Shown piece by piece: positions 54,535 through 63,407 of a stretch of 64,000 nt of DNA. The stretch's first letter is position 1. Each line of letters opens with the position of its first letter. Made by a program: the position numbers and the translations under genes. Below the pieces are notes generated by a model. The model saw only the letters and a program-made list of their open reading frames with translations. It did not search any database and was not told the DNA's origin. The DNA is from Bacteroidales bacterium UBA5287 (GTDB taxonomy: Bacteria; Bacteroidota; Bacteroidia; Bacteroidales; Dysgonomonadaceae): the NCBI GenBank assembly GCA_002411345.1, contig DHSL01000031.1, positions 16,367 through 80,366 of the forward strand. The letters run 5' to 3'.

Positions 54535-56229
54535 TTAATATGTAAACTTATATTGATAGATTGATTTATTACCAACGCCATCTGTAACTGAGAAAATTAA
54601 TTCTTGTGGTTGGTTGCTTGGTAGTCGTTCGTTGTCAAATAGATAGGTGTAAATATTCGATTTTATATCGTGAGAAAATAAAGCGAAGGTTCCATCAATT
54701 TCTCCTCTGAATACTGCAATACCACTCAAATCATCACTCAATCGGATGCTGATACGTCTGTTTTTTACCCAACTTTCAGGGGATTGAGGTGCAATGGTTG
54801 GTGGAATAGTATCAATGGCAACCATATATTTATCGCCTAATTCATTAATTGAGGTTTCTACTCCGCCATTCTCATAAGTCCCGCCAATCCAGCTTTTATG
54901 ACCGTTTTCGCCAATTTTTACAATCCCATAATTTTGTTTGTTGACAATCGAATCGGTCGTAATCTTTATCCAGATATTTGCTCCATTATGCAATGGTACA
55001 GGTCTGTTGTGGATACGATGCATATTGGATAAACCATTGTGCATAAGTATTTTTGAATGTGAATAGCAAATGTCGCTGTACAAATTACCTGCAGGAATAT
55101 TCAACATGAAATCAACATCAATATATGAATTATTGAAGTTCCACCCCATATAATTATTGCAATCAACTGGCTGAGGGACCAACTGTTTTTTGCCTATCAC
55201 AATAAATGAATAGGTGAGGGTGTTGCCGTAATCATCCTCTAATTCATAACGCATCCGATAGTCTCGCTCTTCATTTATATCGATATATCCATTGTTTACT
55301 GTTTTGTAAAGTTGCAGTGTATTGCCGGGTTCAACAAATGACTTCATAATAAATGAATCATTTATCCGCCAATCTTCAAAATCGATGAATGAATTCAGCA
55401 TGCGTGTCTTGTAAAACGAAAACTTGTTCATCGAACTGCTAAATACTTCTTCTTCATCAACATATAATCGAATATTCTTTACTCCGTATATGTTTTCCTG
55501 ACCATTCATTTTGTCGTATGTTTTAACACCGACACCAATTTTACCCCATGCTTCAATTGTTCTGCTCAAGGCAAGTGGTACACCTGAACTATTTTTGCTG
55601 ATAGTAAGTCTTACAGGATTATCGCCGCCGTTAACAACTCCTTTTCCACTCACAGGATAAAATGCAATTCCTCTTAAATCTGGCTTTTGGGTATCAGGAA
55701 TTCTACTCAAAAAATTAAGGGGATTCAATGGGCTTTCGGATTTTGTTTCTCGAATTTCAAAATGAAGGTGTGGACCGCCTGATCCACCGGTGTTGCCGCT
55801 TAACGCAATTTGCTCTCCTTTTTTTACAGGCATTTCGCCGGGTTGAAGATCCAAATTCAATTGAAATCGCTCATATTCATATTGTTTCGCTTTTACATAA
55901 TCGGCAATCTTTTTCGAAAAACTGTTCAGGTGTGCATAAACACTGGTGTGTCCTGTAGGATGATTAATGTAAAGTGCCAAACCATATCCTCCCGGCGAAA
56001 CACTGATGCGCGAAATATATCCGTCATCAATAGTATAAACGGGCTTATTGATAACTTGCTGGGTTTTAAAATCAATACCGGAATGAAAATGATTGTTTCT
56101 TAATTCTCCAAAATTGGCACTGAGTGCGGGAGTTAGTTTGAGGGGGTAAATATAATTTTGAGAGTAAGATGCTAATGTAAAAAAGGTGATGAGGAATAAT
56201 AGTCCTGTTCTTAGTTTATTTGAATTCAT
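54535..56229 (-). CDS. M23-family peptidoglycan endopeptidase
   Basis: A 564-aa exported protein. I chose the ATG giving MNSNKLRTGLLFLITFF, a good signal peptide; an ATG 12 codons upstream overlaps coaBC. The N-terminal 180 residues are an M23 domain with zinc ligands in HFHSGIDF and HLHFE, the rest is beta-rich and of unknown role. It probably cuts peptide cross-links in the wall. It is 22 nt after coaBC and may share its transcript. Confidence 0.88.
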   Translation of the reverse strand: MNSNKLRTGLLFLITFFTLASYSQNYIYPLKLTPALSANFGELRNNHFHSGIDFKTQQVINKPVYTIDDGYISRISVSPGGYGLALYINHPTGHTSVYAHLNSFSKKIADYVKAKQYEYERFQLNLDLQPGEMPVKKGEQIALSGNTGGSGGPHLHFEIRETKSESPLNPLNFLSRIPDTQKPDLRGIAFYPVSGKGVVNGGDNPVRLTISKNSSGVPLALSRTIEAWGKIGVGVKTYDKMNGQENIYGVKNIRLYVDEEEVFSSSMNKFSFYKTRMLNSFIDFEDWRINDSFIMKSFVEPGNTLQLYKTVNNGYIDINEERDYRMRYELEDDYGNTLTYSFIVIGKKQLVPQPVDCNNYMGWNFNNSYIDVDFMLNIPAGNLYSDICYSHSKILMHNGLSNMHRIHNRPVPLHNGANIWIKITTDSIVNKQNYGIVKIGENGHKSWIGGTYENGGVETSINELGDKYMVAIDTIPPTIAPQSPESWVKNRRISIRLSDDLSGIAVFRGEIDGTFALFSHDIKSNIYTYLFDNERLPSNQPQELIFSVTDGVGNKSIYQYKFTY

Positions 56230-56251
56230 TTTGATCTGTTGTCTTTGAAGA

Positions 56252-57448
56252 TTAACCAAAGGCAAAATCGATAATGTCTTTGGCTACTTCTTTCTTAGTT
56301 TTCAGCGCAAAAGATTGTTTCTTTCCTTCTGCTGATAAAATGGTTATTTTATTGGTATCATAACCGAAACCTGCACCTGCGTCATTCAAAGAATTGAGAA
56401 CAATGAAATCCAGATTCTTTTTTGCCATTTTCTTACGTGCATTTTCATCTTCGTCATTGGTCTCTAAAGCAAATCCTATAATCTTTTGACTTGACTTTTT
56501 CTGATTACCTAATGCTGCGGCAATATCTGGATTTGGAACAAGCGTAATAGTTAAATCGTCGGTGTCTGTTCTTTTTATCTTTTCGTTAACAGCTACTTTT
56601 GGCCTGTAATCAGCTACTGCGGCCGAGAGAATGGCAATATCCGAGTCAGAGAAAAATTCCAAGGCTGCATCATACATCTCTTGGGCAGATTCTACATCAA
56701 TACGTTTAATATTGGAGTGTGATATTGTTTGAGATGTGGGACCGGATATCAATATTACATCTGCTCCTCGTTCGGCACATTCGTTAGCTAATGCAAACCC
56801 CATCTTCCCTGTCGAAAAGTTGCCAATAAAACGCACAGGATCAAGTCGTTCATAGGTTGGACCCGCTGTGATTAGAACTTTTTTTTTATCGAGAATATTA
56901 TCTGTCTCAAAGAACTTCTCTAAAATGTCGACAATCTTTTCTGGGTCTTCCATTCTGCCTTTTCCTTCAAGATGACTGGCTAACTCACCGGATGTTGGCT
57001 CAATAATATGAACACCATGTGATTTAAGCGTTTCTAGATTTTGCTGGGTAGTAATGTGGGCAAACATATCCAAATCCATTGCTGGTGCTGCAAAAACAGG
57101 GGCTTTCATCGATAAATAGGTGGTGATAAGCATGTTGTCGGCAATGCCGGAGGTCATCTTGCCAATAGTGGATGCAGTTGCTGGTGCAATAAGCATAGCA
57201 TCTGCCCATAATCCTAATTCTACATGACTGTTCCATGTCCCGTCTTTTGAGGCAAAGAACTCGCTGATTACTGGTTTCCCTGATAGGGTGGAAAGGGTGA
57301 GGGGGGTAATAAATTCTTTACCTGATGGGGTCATCACTACCTGAACTTCTGCGCCTTTCTTTACCAATAGCCTGATAATCAGTGCTGATTTGTATGCGGC
57401 AATACTTCCGGTTACGCCTAAAACAATATGTTTGCCTTTTAATGACAT
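56252..57448 (-). CDS. coaBC: Bifunctional phosphopantothenoylcysteine decarboxylase / phosphopantothenate--cysteine ligase
   Basis: A 398-aa enzyme for two steps of coenzyme A synthesis. The CoaC half has GVTGSIAAYKS and the FMN-site segment APATASTIGKMTSGIADN; the CoaB half begins VLITAGPTYERLDPVRFIGNFSTGKMG and contains AAVADYRP. Full length and domain order. A minus-strand -7 box is at 57475-57482. Confidence 0.97.
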   Translation of the reverse strand: MSLKGKHIVLGVTGSIAAYKSALIIRLLVKKGAEVQVVMTPSGKEFITPLTLSTLSGKPVISEFFASKDGTWNSHVELGLWADAMLIAPATASTIGKMTSGIADNMLITTYLSMKAPVFAAPAMDLDMFAHITTQQNLETLKSHGVHIIEPTSGELASHLEGKGRMEDPEKIVDILEKFFETDNILDKKKVLITAGPTYERLDPVRFIGNFSTGKMGFALANECAERGADVILISGPTSQTISHSNIKRIDVESAQEMYDAALEFFSDSDIAILSAAVADYRPKVAVNEKIKRTDTDDLTITLVPNPDIAAALGNQKKSSQKIIGFALETNDEDENARKKMAKKNLDFIVLNSLNDAGAGFGYDTNKITILSAEGKKQSFALKTKKEVAKDIIDFAFG

Positions 57449-57474
57449 ACTTGGTTTTTGTTATGATTGAATCA

Positions 57475-57482
57475 CAAATATA
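57475..57482 (-). promoter_or_regulatory. Putative -7 box of coaBC
   Basis: TATATTTG on the minus strand, exact TAnnTTTG, 26 nt before the start. No -33 TTG. Confidence 0.4.
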
Positions 57483-57510
57483 ACGATTAATTTTAAATGA
57501 CTACAGAAAA

Positions 57511-58560
57511 CTATACATTCAAATGTTTCGGAATATAATATTTCTTCCTAAGTCTTTGGGATACATTCACTAATAGGATTAGAACGGGAACTTCAACCAA
57601 AGGACCGACTACTCCTGCAAAGGCTTGACCGCTATGCAAACCAAAAACTCCAATGGCGACGGCAATTGCTAGCTCAAAGTTATTTCCGGAGGCGGTAAAT
57701 GATACGGATGCATTTATGTCGTATGGGGTTTTTAATGCTTTTGATGTGAAAAAACTCAGGAAAAACATCACTACAAAATAGATGATCAATGGGATTGCAA
57801 TTCGTACTACATCTATTGGAATTTGTACAATTAGTTCTCCTTTCAGACTGAACATCAATATAATTGTAAATAAAAGGGCAATAAGTGTCAGAGGTGAAAT
57901 GGCTGGTATGAATTTATGCTGATACCAGTCTACTCCCTTGGTCTTAACTAATATTAGTCTGCTTAAAATTCCCATCAAAAATGGAATGCCTAAATATATC
58001 AATACCGTTTTTGCAATTGTTCCAATGGAAATGTCAACTATAGCTCCTTCAAATCCGAAAAATGGTGGCAGTACAGTGATGAATAACCAAGCGTAAAAAC
58101 TATAAAAGAAGACTTGAAAAATACTGTTTAAGGCGACTAATCCTGCTCCATATTCGCTGTTTCCATCTGCTAAATCGTTCCATACCAAAACCATTGCAAT
58201 GCATCGTGCTAAACCGATAAGAATCACGCCGACCATATATTCCGGGTAATCGCGTAGAAAGATTATGGCTAGTAGAAACATCAATATGGGACCTACTATC
58301 CAATTGAGCACTAAAGAAATAGATAGTACTTTTACGTTCTTGAATACTTTCGGTAGTAATTTGTAATCGACTTTAGCTAAAGGTGGATACATCATCAAAA
58401 TTAAACCTATCGCTAATGGTATGTTGGTTGTTCCGTGGGTCATTGAATTTATATAATTTGCGGCTGAAGGAACAAAATATCCTATCGCAACGCCAATACC
58501 CATTGCTAAAAATATCCACAACGTGAGGTACTTATCTAGAAAACTCATCTTCTTATTCAT
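57511..58560 (-). CDS. acr3: Arsenite efflux transporter, ACR3 family
   Basis: A 349-aa membrane protein with ten predicted helices. The GLARCIAMVLVWNDLA motif carries the conserved Cys of ACR3 in the fourth helix, and a conserved Glu lies in the ninth helix region (GPLVEVPVLI). I chose ATG 58560 (MNKKMSFLDKY); a longer frame runs back into arsC and is unlikely. The gene overlaps arsC by 8 nt and is the last of the ars operon. It exports As(III), the product of ArsC. Confidence 0.93.
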   Translation of the reverse strand: MNKKMSFLDKYLTLWIFLAMGIGVAIGYFVPSAANYINSMTHGTTNIPLAIGLILMMYPPLAKVDYKLLPKVFKNVKVLSISLVLNWIVGPILMFLLAIIFLRDYPEYMVGVILIGLARCIAMVLVWNDLADGNSEYGAGLVALNSIFQVFFYSFYAWLFITVLPPFFGFEGAIVDISIGTIAKTVLIYLGIPFLMGILSRLILVKTKGVDWYQHKFIPAISPLTLIALLFTIILMFSLKGELIVQIPIDVVRIAIPLIIYFVVMFFLSFFTSKALKTPYDINASVSFTASGNNFELAIAVAIGVFGLHSGQAFAGVVGPLVEVPVLILLVNVSQRLRKKYYIPKHLNV

Positions 58561-58987
58561 TGTCTGCTTTAAATTTTGTGATATACAGGTTGTAAAATGC
58601 TTCTTTAATCTCATTCCTGACTCTATGATATTCACTGTCAATGAATTCTGGAGTGCCGGTTGCGTCTGATGGGTCGTCAAAACCTATGTGCAAGCGATGT
58701 TTTACTTTTCCTGAAAAAGTAGGACAGTTTTCATTTGCTCCACCACAAACGGTTATGACATAATCCCACGCATCGTTTATATATTTTTCTATACTATCTG
58801 ATGTGTGATGTGAAATGTCAACGCCGACTTCTTTCATCACTTCTACTGCTTTCTGATTTAACTTTCCGCTGGCATTGGTGCCGGCTGAATGAACATCCAG
58901 ATTTGTATCAAAGGATTGTAAAAAACCGTGTGCCATCTGACTGCGACAACTATTGCCTGTACACAAGATTAATATTTTTTTATTCAT
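58553..58987 (-). CDS. arsC: Arsenate reductase, low-molecular-weight phosphatase type
   Basis: A 144-aa reductase turning As(V) to As(III). It has the CX5R loop at C9-TGNSCR15 and the Cys81/Cys88 pair (CGGANENC) that, with C9, relay reducing power to thioredoxin in this type. It is not the glutaredoxin-linked E. coli type. It is 7 nt after arsM and overlaps acr3. Confidence 0.94.
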   Translation of the reverse strand: MNKKILILCTGNSCRSQMAHGFLQSFDTNLDVHSAGTNASGKLNQKAVEVMKEVGVDISHHTSDSIEKYINDAWDYVITVCGGANENCPTFSGKVKHRLHIGFDDPSDATGTPEFIDSEYHRVRNEIKEAFYNLYITKFKADNE

Positions 58988-58994
58988 AGTGCTA

Positions 58995-59798
58995 TTATAC
59001 TTTTTGTCCTGTTACCGTAATTGAGAATATCCCTGGTTTATTTGTCTTTTCGTTTTTATTTATTGAATTATTCTCAAAATATTTTGAAAGAAATTCATCG
59101 GGTAGGGTGATTTCTTTCGTTTTTACAATCTCTATTTGTTGAAATCCTGCATTGCTTATTTCTGATAAATATTGTTCTCTAGTATTTGCTCCAGAAATAC
59201 AACCGGTGTATAATTCTGCTACTTCTTTTAACGATTGTGGTAATTCTTTTTCCAAAACTACATCGGAGATGCAAAAGTGACCTCCGGATTTTAGTACACG
59301 ATGGATTTCATGAAATATCTTTTCTTTGGAGGGTAGCAAATTGAGCACGCAATTACTTATTACTACATCAATTGACATGCTTTCGACTGGCATATTATCA
59401 ATGTCTCCTTCACGAAATTCTACATTATTAAAACCTCTTTTCTCTGCATTCTCACGTGCTTTGGAAACCATGGCTGGAGTGAAATCTATCCCGATGACAT
59501 TACCTGATTCGCCGACTTCAGCGCGGGCAACAAAACAATCATTCCCTGCTCCTGAACCTAAATCCAATACGGTGTCGCCTTTTTTTATTTTTGCAAATTG
59601 TACGGGTAGCCCACAGCCAAGATTCAAATCGGCATCTGCCACATATCCTTCTAATGTGCTGTAATCTTCACTCATAGAATTTTGACTGTCTGGAGAACAA
59701 CAGCTTTCTGATGGGCAGCAGGAGGTTTCTTTCTTTAGTGAAGCAATCTCTCCATATTTTTGCTTTACCATCTGCTTTATTTTATGCTCTTTTGCCAT
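58995..59798 (-). CDS. arsM: Arsenite methyltransferase
   Basis: A 267-aa SAM methyltransferase that makes methylated arsenicals. It has SAM motif LDLGSGAGND, an N-terminal Cys cluster (C27, C28, C33, C34), and the two internal Cys expected at As(III)-binding sites (SNCVLNL and ELYTGCISGA). The ATG at 59798 puts it 8 nt after arsA; an upstream ATG at 59822 would overlap arsA. Confidence 0.92.
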   Translation of the reverse strand: MAKEHKIKQMVKQKYGEIASLKKETSCCPSESCCSPDSQNSMSEDYSTLEGYVADADLNLGCGLPVQFAKIKKGDTVLDLGSGAGNDCFVARAEVGESGNVIGIDFTPAMVSKARENAEKRGFNNVEFREGDIDNMPVESMSIDVVISNCVLNLLPSKEKIFHEIHRVLKSGGHFCISDVVLEKELPQSLKEVAELYTGCISGANTREQYLSEISNAGFQQIEIVKTKEITLPDEFLSKYFENNSINKNEKTNKPGIFSITVTGQKV

Positions 59799-59806
59799 AA
59801 CTTTAA

Positions 59807-61516
59807 TTATAAGTTTTTCCATTCAATTAATGCTGTATTCTTTCCGGATAACTCCTTTACTTTGTTAATCCACAAGAATTCACTTTGTGCTTTGGATCGT
59901 AGAAATGGGTTCTCGGTATTTACTAATGAAAGACAGGAGTTTACAACCCACCATTTATTTTCTATTCCGGCTCGTTTCAAATCGGCTTGCAATCTCTCGG
60001 CCTCAAAAACTGGAGTGGCTTCTGGAAGGGTTACAATTACTACTTCGGTCTCTTTGGGATCTCTTAAGCGGGGAAGTAGCTTGCCTACTGCATCGGGAAC
60101 GGTCTGGGTTCTCTCTACTTCCTTATGGTAACTTTGGGTTGAATCTAACAGGAGTAGTGTATGACCTGTTGGAGCTGTGTCAATAACAACTATTTGATTG
60201 TCGGCTTTTTCTACTACTTCGGCAAATGCTCTGAAGACTGCAATTTCTTGTGTACATGGCGAACGCAAATCTTCTTCAATATAATCTTTATCTTCGTCAC
60301 TCATCAACGAGTCTTGTTTACTGCGTACTTCATTTTTATATTTCTCCAACACTTCTGCTTCATCAATACGACTAACCGAAATTCCTGCATTGATGGCAAG
60401 GTCATAATTCAAATGATTCGCTGGATCAGTTGTGGTCAGGTGGACTTTTGCTCCTCGGGATTTTAATCCCAACGCGATATTTGTGGCTAATGTTGTTTTA
60501 CCTACTCCGCCTTTGCCCATGGTGAAAATAACACGCTTACCTGTATTATACAGGTCGTCAATCAATTCTTCTATCCCTTTTTCTTTTGTGATTGGCTGAT
60601 AATCTTCAATTTGTATCAGATTGTCTTCATTCAACAGTTTACGTATGTTGCTGATATTCGATAAATTATAAGATCTTAAGGGGACGCTGAACGTTGGGAA
60701 ATGAATGATTTCTGAGGGAATGTTTTGCAAAGCTGTATGTTGCTTTTCATAAATCTCTCTCGAAACAACATCTTGCTCATCCATTTTTGCCAAAACACCG
60801 TTTATCACTAATAACTGATTTTCTATGCCAAGTAGTTGTAATTCATGTGATGAACGAGCGGCTTCTTGTAATGCCAACTTTTGAGGGCGACTAACCAATA
60901 CTAATCGGGTTGTTTGATCGTCGGACAGATTGTCGACGGCTTGTTTATAAACGTCTTTGCGCTCTTGTAATCCTGATAATTGACCTAAACACGATGCACC
61001 ATGCTTACTTTCATTGATGAAATTTGTCCAGGCTGATGGTAGTTGTAACATGCGCAATGTGTGGCCGGTGGGAGCTGTATCAAATATGATATGATCGTAT
61101 TCTGATTTTTTACCTTGATCGGATAGGTAGTCCGAAAATGCATTGAAGGATGCGATTTCAACAGTACAGGAACCGGAAAGTTGCTCTTCCATATTTTGTA
61201 TTACACTCTTTGGAAGTTTTCCTCTATAGGGCGAAACAACACTCTCTCTGTAATTCGCTGCTTCTTGTTCTGGATCAAGATTTATAACGGTAAGTCCGGG
61301 TACATCAGCTATCTCTGTTCCTTTTCCGCTAAATTCCTGAGCAAAAACATCTTGAAGATTTGATGCTGGGTCGGTACTAATCAGTAATATTTTCTTGCCT
61401 GAATCTGCTAAACCTATGGCTGTGGCACAGGCAATGGAGGTTTTTCCTACTCCGCCTTTGCCGGTAAAAAATAGATATTTAGTTGATTCTATGTCGGATA
61501 AATTAAATGCTTTCAT
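59807..61516 (-). CDS. arsA: Arsenite-activated ATPase
   Basis: A 569-aa ATPase made of two homologous halves, with P-loops GKGGVGKT at residues 19-26 and 334-341, and DTAPTGHTL signatures in each half. The three As(III)-binding cysteines are seen as SCTVEIA, SCLGQL and PCTQEIA. It normally powers ArsB; here the partner is ACR3. The start at 61516 is preferred because arsD ends at 61533. Confidence 0.95.
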   Translation of the reverse strand: MKAFNLSDIESTKYLFFTGKGGVGKTSIACATAIGLADSGKKILLISTDPASNLQDVFAQEFSGKGTEIADVPGLTVINLDPEQEAANYRESVVSPYRGKLPKSVIQNMEEQLSGSCTVEIASFNAFSDYLSDQGKKSEYDHIIFDTAPTGHTLRMLQLPSAWTNFINESKHGASCLGQLSGLQERKDVYKQAVDNLSDDQTTRLVLVSRPQKLALQEAARSSHELQLLGIENQLLVINGVLAKMDEQDVVSREIYEKQHTALQNIPSEIIHFPTFSVPLRSYNLSNISNIRKLLNEDNLIQIEDYQPITKEKGIEELIDDLYNTGKRVIFTMGKGGVGKTTLATNIALGLKSRGAKVHLTTTDPANHLNYDLAINAGISVSRIDEAEVLEKYKNEVRSKQDSLMSDEDKDYIEEDLRSPCTQEIAVFRAFAEVVEKADNQIVVIDTAPTGHTLLLLDSTQSYHKEVERTQTVPDAVGKLLPRLRDPKETEVVIVTLPEATPVFEAERLQADLKRAGIENKWWVVNSCLSLVNTENPFLRSKAQSEFLWINKVKELSGKNTALIEWKNL

Positions 61517-61532
61517 TCTTTTCAGTCTTTTA

Positions 61533-61862
61533 TTATTTACTAACTGGTACAAAATCTAAGGGAATACCGGTCCACTCGCTTAGTTGTTTGGTTGTGGGAT
61601 AGTCTTTTGTTACTGCTATTTCACCATCTAACAATGTTATGGGTAATGCTTTTGCTCCATGTTCTTGTAAGTAATTGTTTACAATCGTATTGGAGACAAA
61701 GTCTTGTGGTTCTGTACTTAAATTGTGACGTGTTATCGTAATCCCATTTCTTTTTAGGGTTTCTATTGATGCTGCCAGTCTCATCAGTTTTGGGTTGATT
61801 GTAGGACCACACAATCCTGTGGAACAACACATTGCTGGATCAAAAATCTCTATTGTCTTCAT
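61533..61862 (-). CDS. arsD: Arsenic metallochaperone ArsD
   Basis: A 109-aa protein that hands As(III) to ArsA. Cys12, Cys13 and Cys18 (MCCSTGLCGP) are the metal ligands. I chose the ATG at 61862; an open frame upstream runs into arsR and lacks family similarity. It is 16 nt before arsA and 88 nt after arsR. Confidence 0.93.
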   Translation of the reverse strand: MKTIEIFDPAMCCSTGLCGPTINPKLMRLAASIETLKRNGITITRHNLSTEPQDFVSNTIVNNYLQEHGAKALPITLLDGEIAVTKDYPTTKQLSEWTGIPLDFVPVSK

Positions 61863-61950
61863 AAATATATTATATCTTTTGTTTGTTATTTCTTTTATTA
61901 TTTGTAATTCGGCAAACAACGAATATCGTCTGAAAAAAATATATGCTGAT

Positions 61951-62280
61951 TTAACAGCAGATATCTTTATCTCTAAACATGTCAAACAGATTGGAAAAGA
62001 GTTTACGCGCTTTCTCCCAATTCTCTTTGTGGATACAATATCTCACTTTTGGGGTCTCAATTTCACCTTGAATCAAGCCTGCATCTTTCAACTCTTTCAA
62101 GTGTTGTGATACGGTTGATTTGGCTATGGGTAGTATATCGTGGATGTCTCCGAAAAAACAACTGTCCTGATTCGAAAGAAATACAAGGATCTCAATACGG
62201 GTGGGGTGACCCAATGCTTTCGCAAAACGGGCAACCGTCTCTTGATCTTCGATGCTTAATTTATTATTATCTTTTTCCAT
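61951..62280 (-). CDS. arsR: ArsR-family arsenic-responsive repressor
   Basis: A 109-aa winged-helix repressor. HTH region IAKSTVSQHLKELKDAGLI is at residues 52-70. The classic CVCDLC motif is absent; Cys41 (SCFFGDI), Cys82 and the C-terminal pair Cys108-109 are the candidate As(III) ligands. I chose the ATG at 62280, since the upstream frame includes the operator and promoter. It heads the ars operon. Confidence 0.92.
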   Translation of the reverse strand: MEKDNNKLSIEDQETVARFAKALGHPTRIEILVFLSNQDSCFFGDIHDILPIAKSTVSQHLKELKDAGLIQGEIETPKVRYCIHKENWEKARKLFSNLFDMFRDKDICC

Positions 62281-62291
62281 ATCTGTTTTAT

Positions 62292-62311
62292 TGTTCGCAA
62301 ATGTACGAACA
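62292..62311 (-). promoter_or_regulatory. ArsR operator (inverted repeat around the -7 box)
   Basis: TGTTCG, 8 nt, CGAACA: a perfect 6-bp inverted repeat centred 20 nt before arsR. The 8-nt spacer is itself the -7 box, so a bound ArsR dimer would block RNA polymerase directly. Confidence 0.7.
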
Positions 62312-62329
62312 TATTTCTTTTTCTCCAAA
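62298..62329 (-). promoter_or_regulatory. Promoter of the ars operon
   Basis: On the minus strand TTTG (62326-62329), 20 nt, TACATTTG (62298-62305), both exact. Confidence 0.7.
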
Positions 62330-62383
62330 TTTATTTTAGATTTTCATTAGATTGACTAAGCCTATTGAAGAATAAGTTTTTAG

Positions 62384-62629
62384 CTGAGTTTTGGAGACTC
62401 AGAGAAACAGAAACTTCGTGATGTTTGCGGACAATATGAAAGCATTATTGCGCCGAGTATGAAACGTGATAATATAAAAGAACCTCTGCTTGATGGATTT
62501 TATCAAAGTGATTTGTGGTTTGCGAGTGGAAACGAAAAATCGCCGATTATAATTATATCGCCTATAACGAAAGAGATACTTGATAGGGAAAATTTTAAAA
62601 CTATCTGTATGAATAAAATTGAAATATAA
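62384..62629 (+). pseudogene. Orphan C-terminal gene remnant, no start codon
   Basis: An open frame of 81 codons preceded in frame by a TAG at 62381 with no good start near its 5' end; the first ATG is 26 codons in. The predicted residues (for example LRDVCGQYESII and DLWFASGNEK) look like real coding sequence with ordinary codon use. I do not recognise a family. It is best read as the 3' end of a lost gene, though a TTG or CTG start or an ATG-started 56-aa peptide cannot be ruled out. Confidence 0.45.
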
Positions 62630-62673
62630 ATGGCAAACAGAACGGGTTCAGACCATGATAGACTTATTCAATT

Positions 62674-63132
62674 TCAAATATCTCCATCAAAATTCTCAAC
62701 GACATGAAGATTGATATTAGCGTATTTAGATACAACATTTTCAATGATCAATTTCACTTCCATCCAATCTAATCCTCCTAAACCGGCTCCAATTTTTGGA
62801 AGAGCAATCTGCGTGATATCATATTTACATGCAATATCAAACATTTTTGTTAGAGAAGTTCTTATTGCATCTTTATCAGCTTTTGTTTTCCAAGATTGCT
62901 GTGTTGCTAAATTGAATACAAATCCTTCATCGAATTGATAAAGAAAGACATCACCTAATTGATACTTCCCCGAAGCACATAAGTCTTTATACTGTTTATA
63001 CATGAGTGGAAATTTCTTCTTGAATTGTAATGCAACTCCTTTCCCCATTGCTCCGGCACAATTACAGCCATGTGCATAGCTGTTAATACCTTTTATATTA
63101 AAGATGTCACCTCGTTCAATATAGGTTACCAT
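62674..63132 (-). CDS. Macro-domain ADP-ribose-binding protein
   Basis: A 152-aa single macro domain. Visible motifs are ERGDIFNIKGINSYAHGCNCAGAMGKGVALQFK, with the HxCN-type loop and Gly-rich ligand loop, and PKIGAGLGGLDW near the C-terminus, as in TARG1/ALC1-like and DarG-like hydrolases. It should bind or remove ADP-ribose from protein or nucleic acid. I chose the ATG at 63132. It overlaps the end of the 87-aa gene by 17 nt. No DarT-like toxin is seen in the window. Confidence 0.88.
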   Translation of the reverse strand: MVTYIERGDIFNIKGINSYAHGCNCAGAMGKGVALQFKKKFPLMYKQYKDLCASGKYQLGDVFLYQFDEGFVFNLATQQSWKTKADKDAIRTSLTKMFDIACKYDITQIALPKIGAGLGGLDWMEVKLIIENVVSKYANINLHVVENFDGDI

Positions 63133-63379
63133 CGTCTTTTTTGTTATTCCATACAGTTTCAAACTCTATCTCATCAATGAAGTCATTCTTTTCAAAATCC
63201 AGAGTTTCTAATGATTGATCGCATAGCTTGGAATCCTTGTAAAAAGGGTTAGATTCAGATAGATATCGTATTTCATTGGGATATATTTCAATTTGTCTGA
63301 TGGCGACGTCGTTCTTGAAATGTATATAGAAAGCAATATCTTCCTCGTTCCACTTCTTTTTGATAAAAATATCATTCAT
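63116..63379 (-). CDS. Small protein of unknown function, upstream partner of the macro-domain gene
   Basis: An 87-aa soluble acidic protein with many charged residues. It has an IRQIEIYPNEIRYLSE segment and ends with DEIEFETVWNNKK, patterns that recall small DUF6881-like proteins, but I am not sure. Its end overlaps the macro-domain start by 17 nt, so the two are coupled. A perfect promoter precedes it. It could be a regulatory or partner protein. Confidence 0.7.
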   Translation of the reverse strand: MNDIFIKKKWNEEDIAFYIHFKNDVAIRQIEIYPNEIRYLSESNPFYKDSKLCDQSLETLDFEKNDFIDEIEFETVWNNKKDDGNLY

Positions 63380-63407
63380 AATTAAAAAACTATATAAAAC
63401 TTCCCTA

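Noticed and set aside
58561..58680. Longer N-terminus for the ACR3 transporter
   Set aside because: It would be read entirely within arsC and has no membrane-protein character; the ATG at 58560 gives the normal family start.
62674..63132. DarTG toxin-antitoxin system
   Set aside because: Only a single macro domain is present; neither DarT nor the C-terminal DarG domain is found, and the 87-aa neighbour is too small to be DarT.
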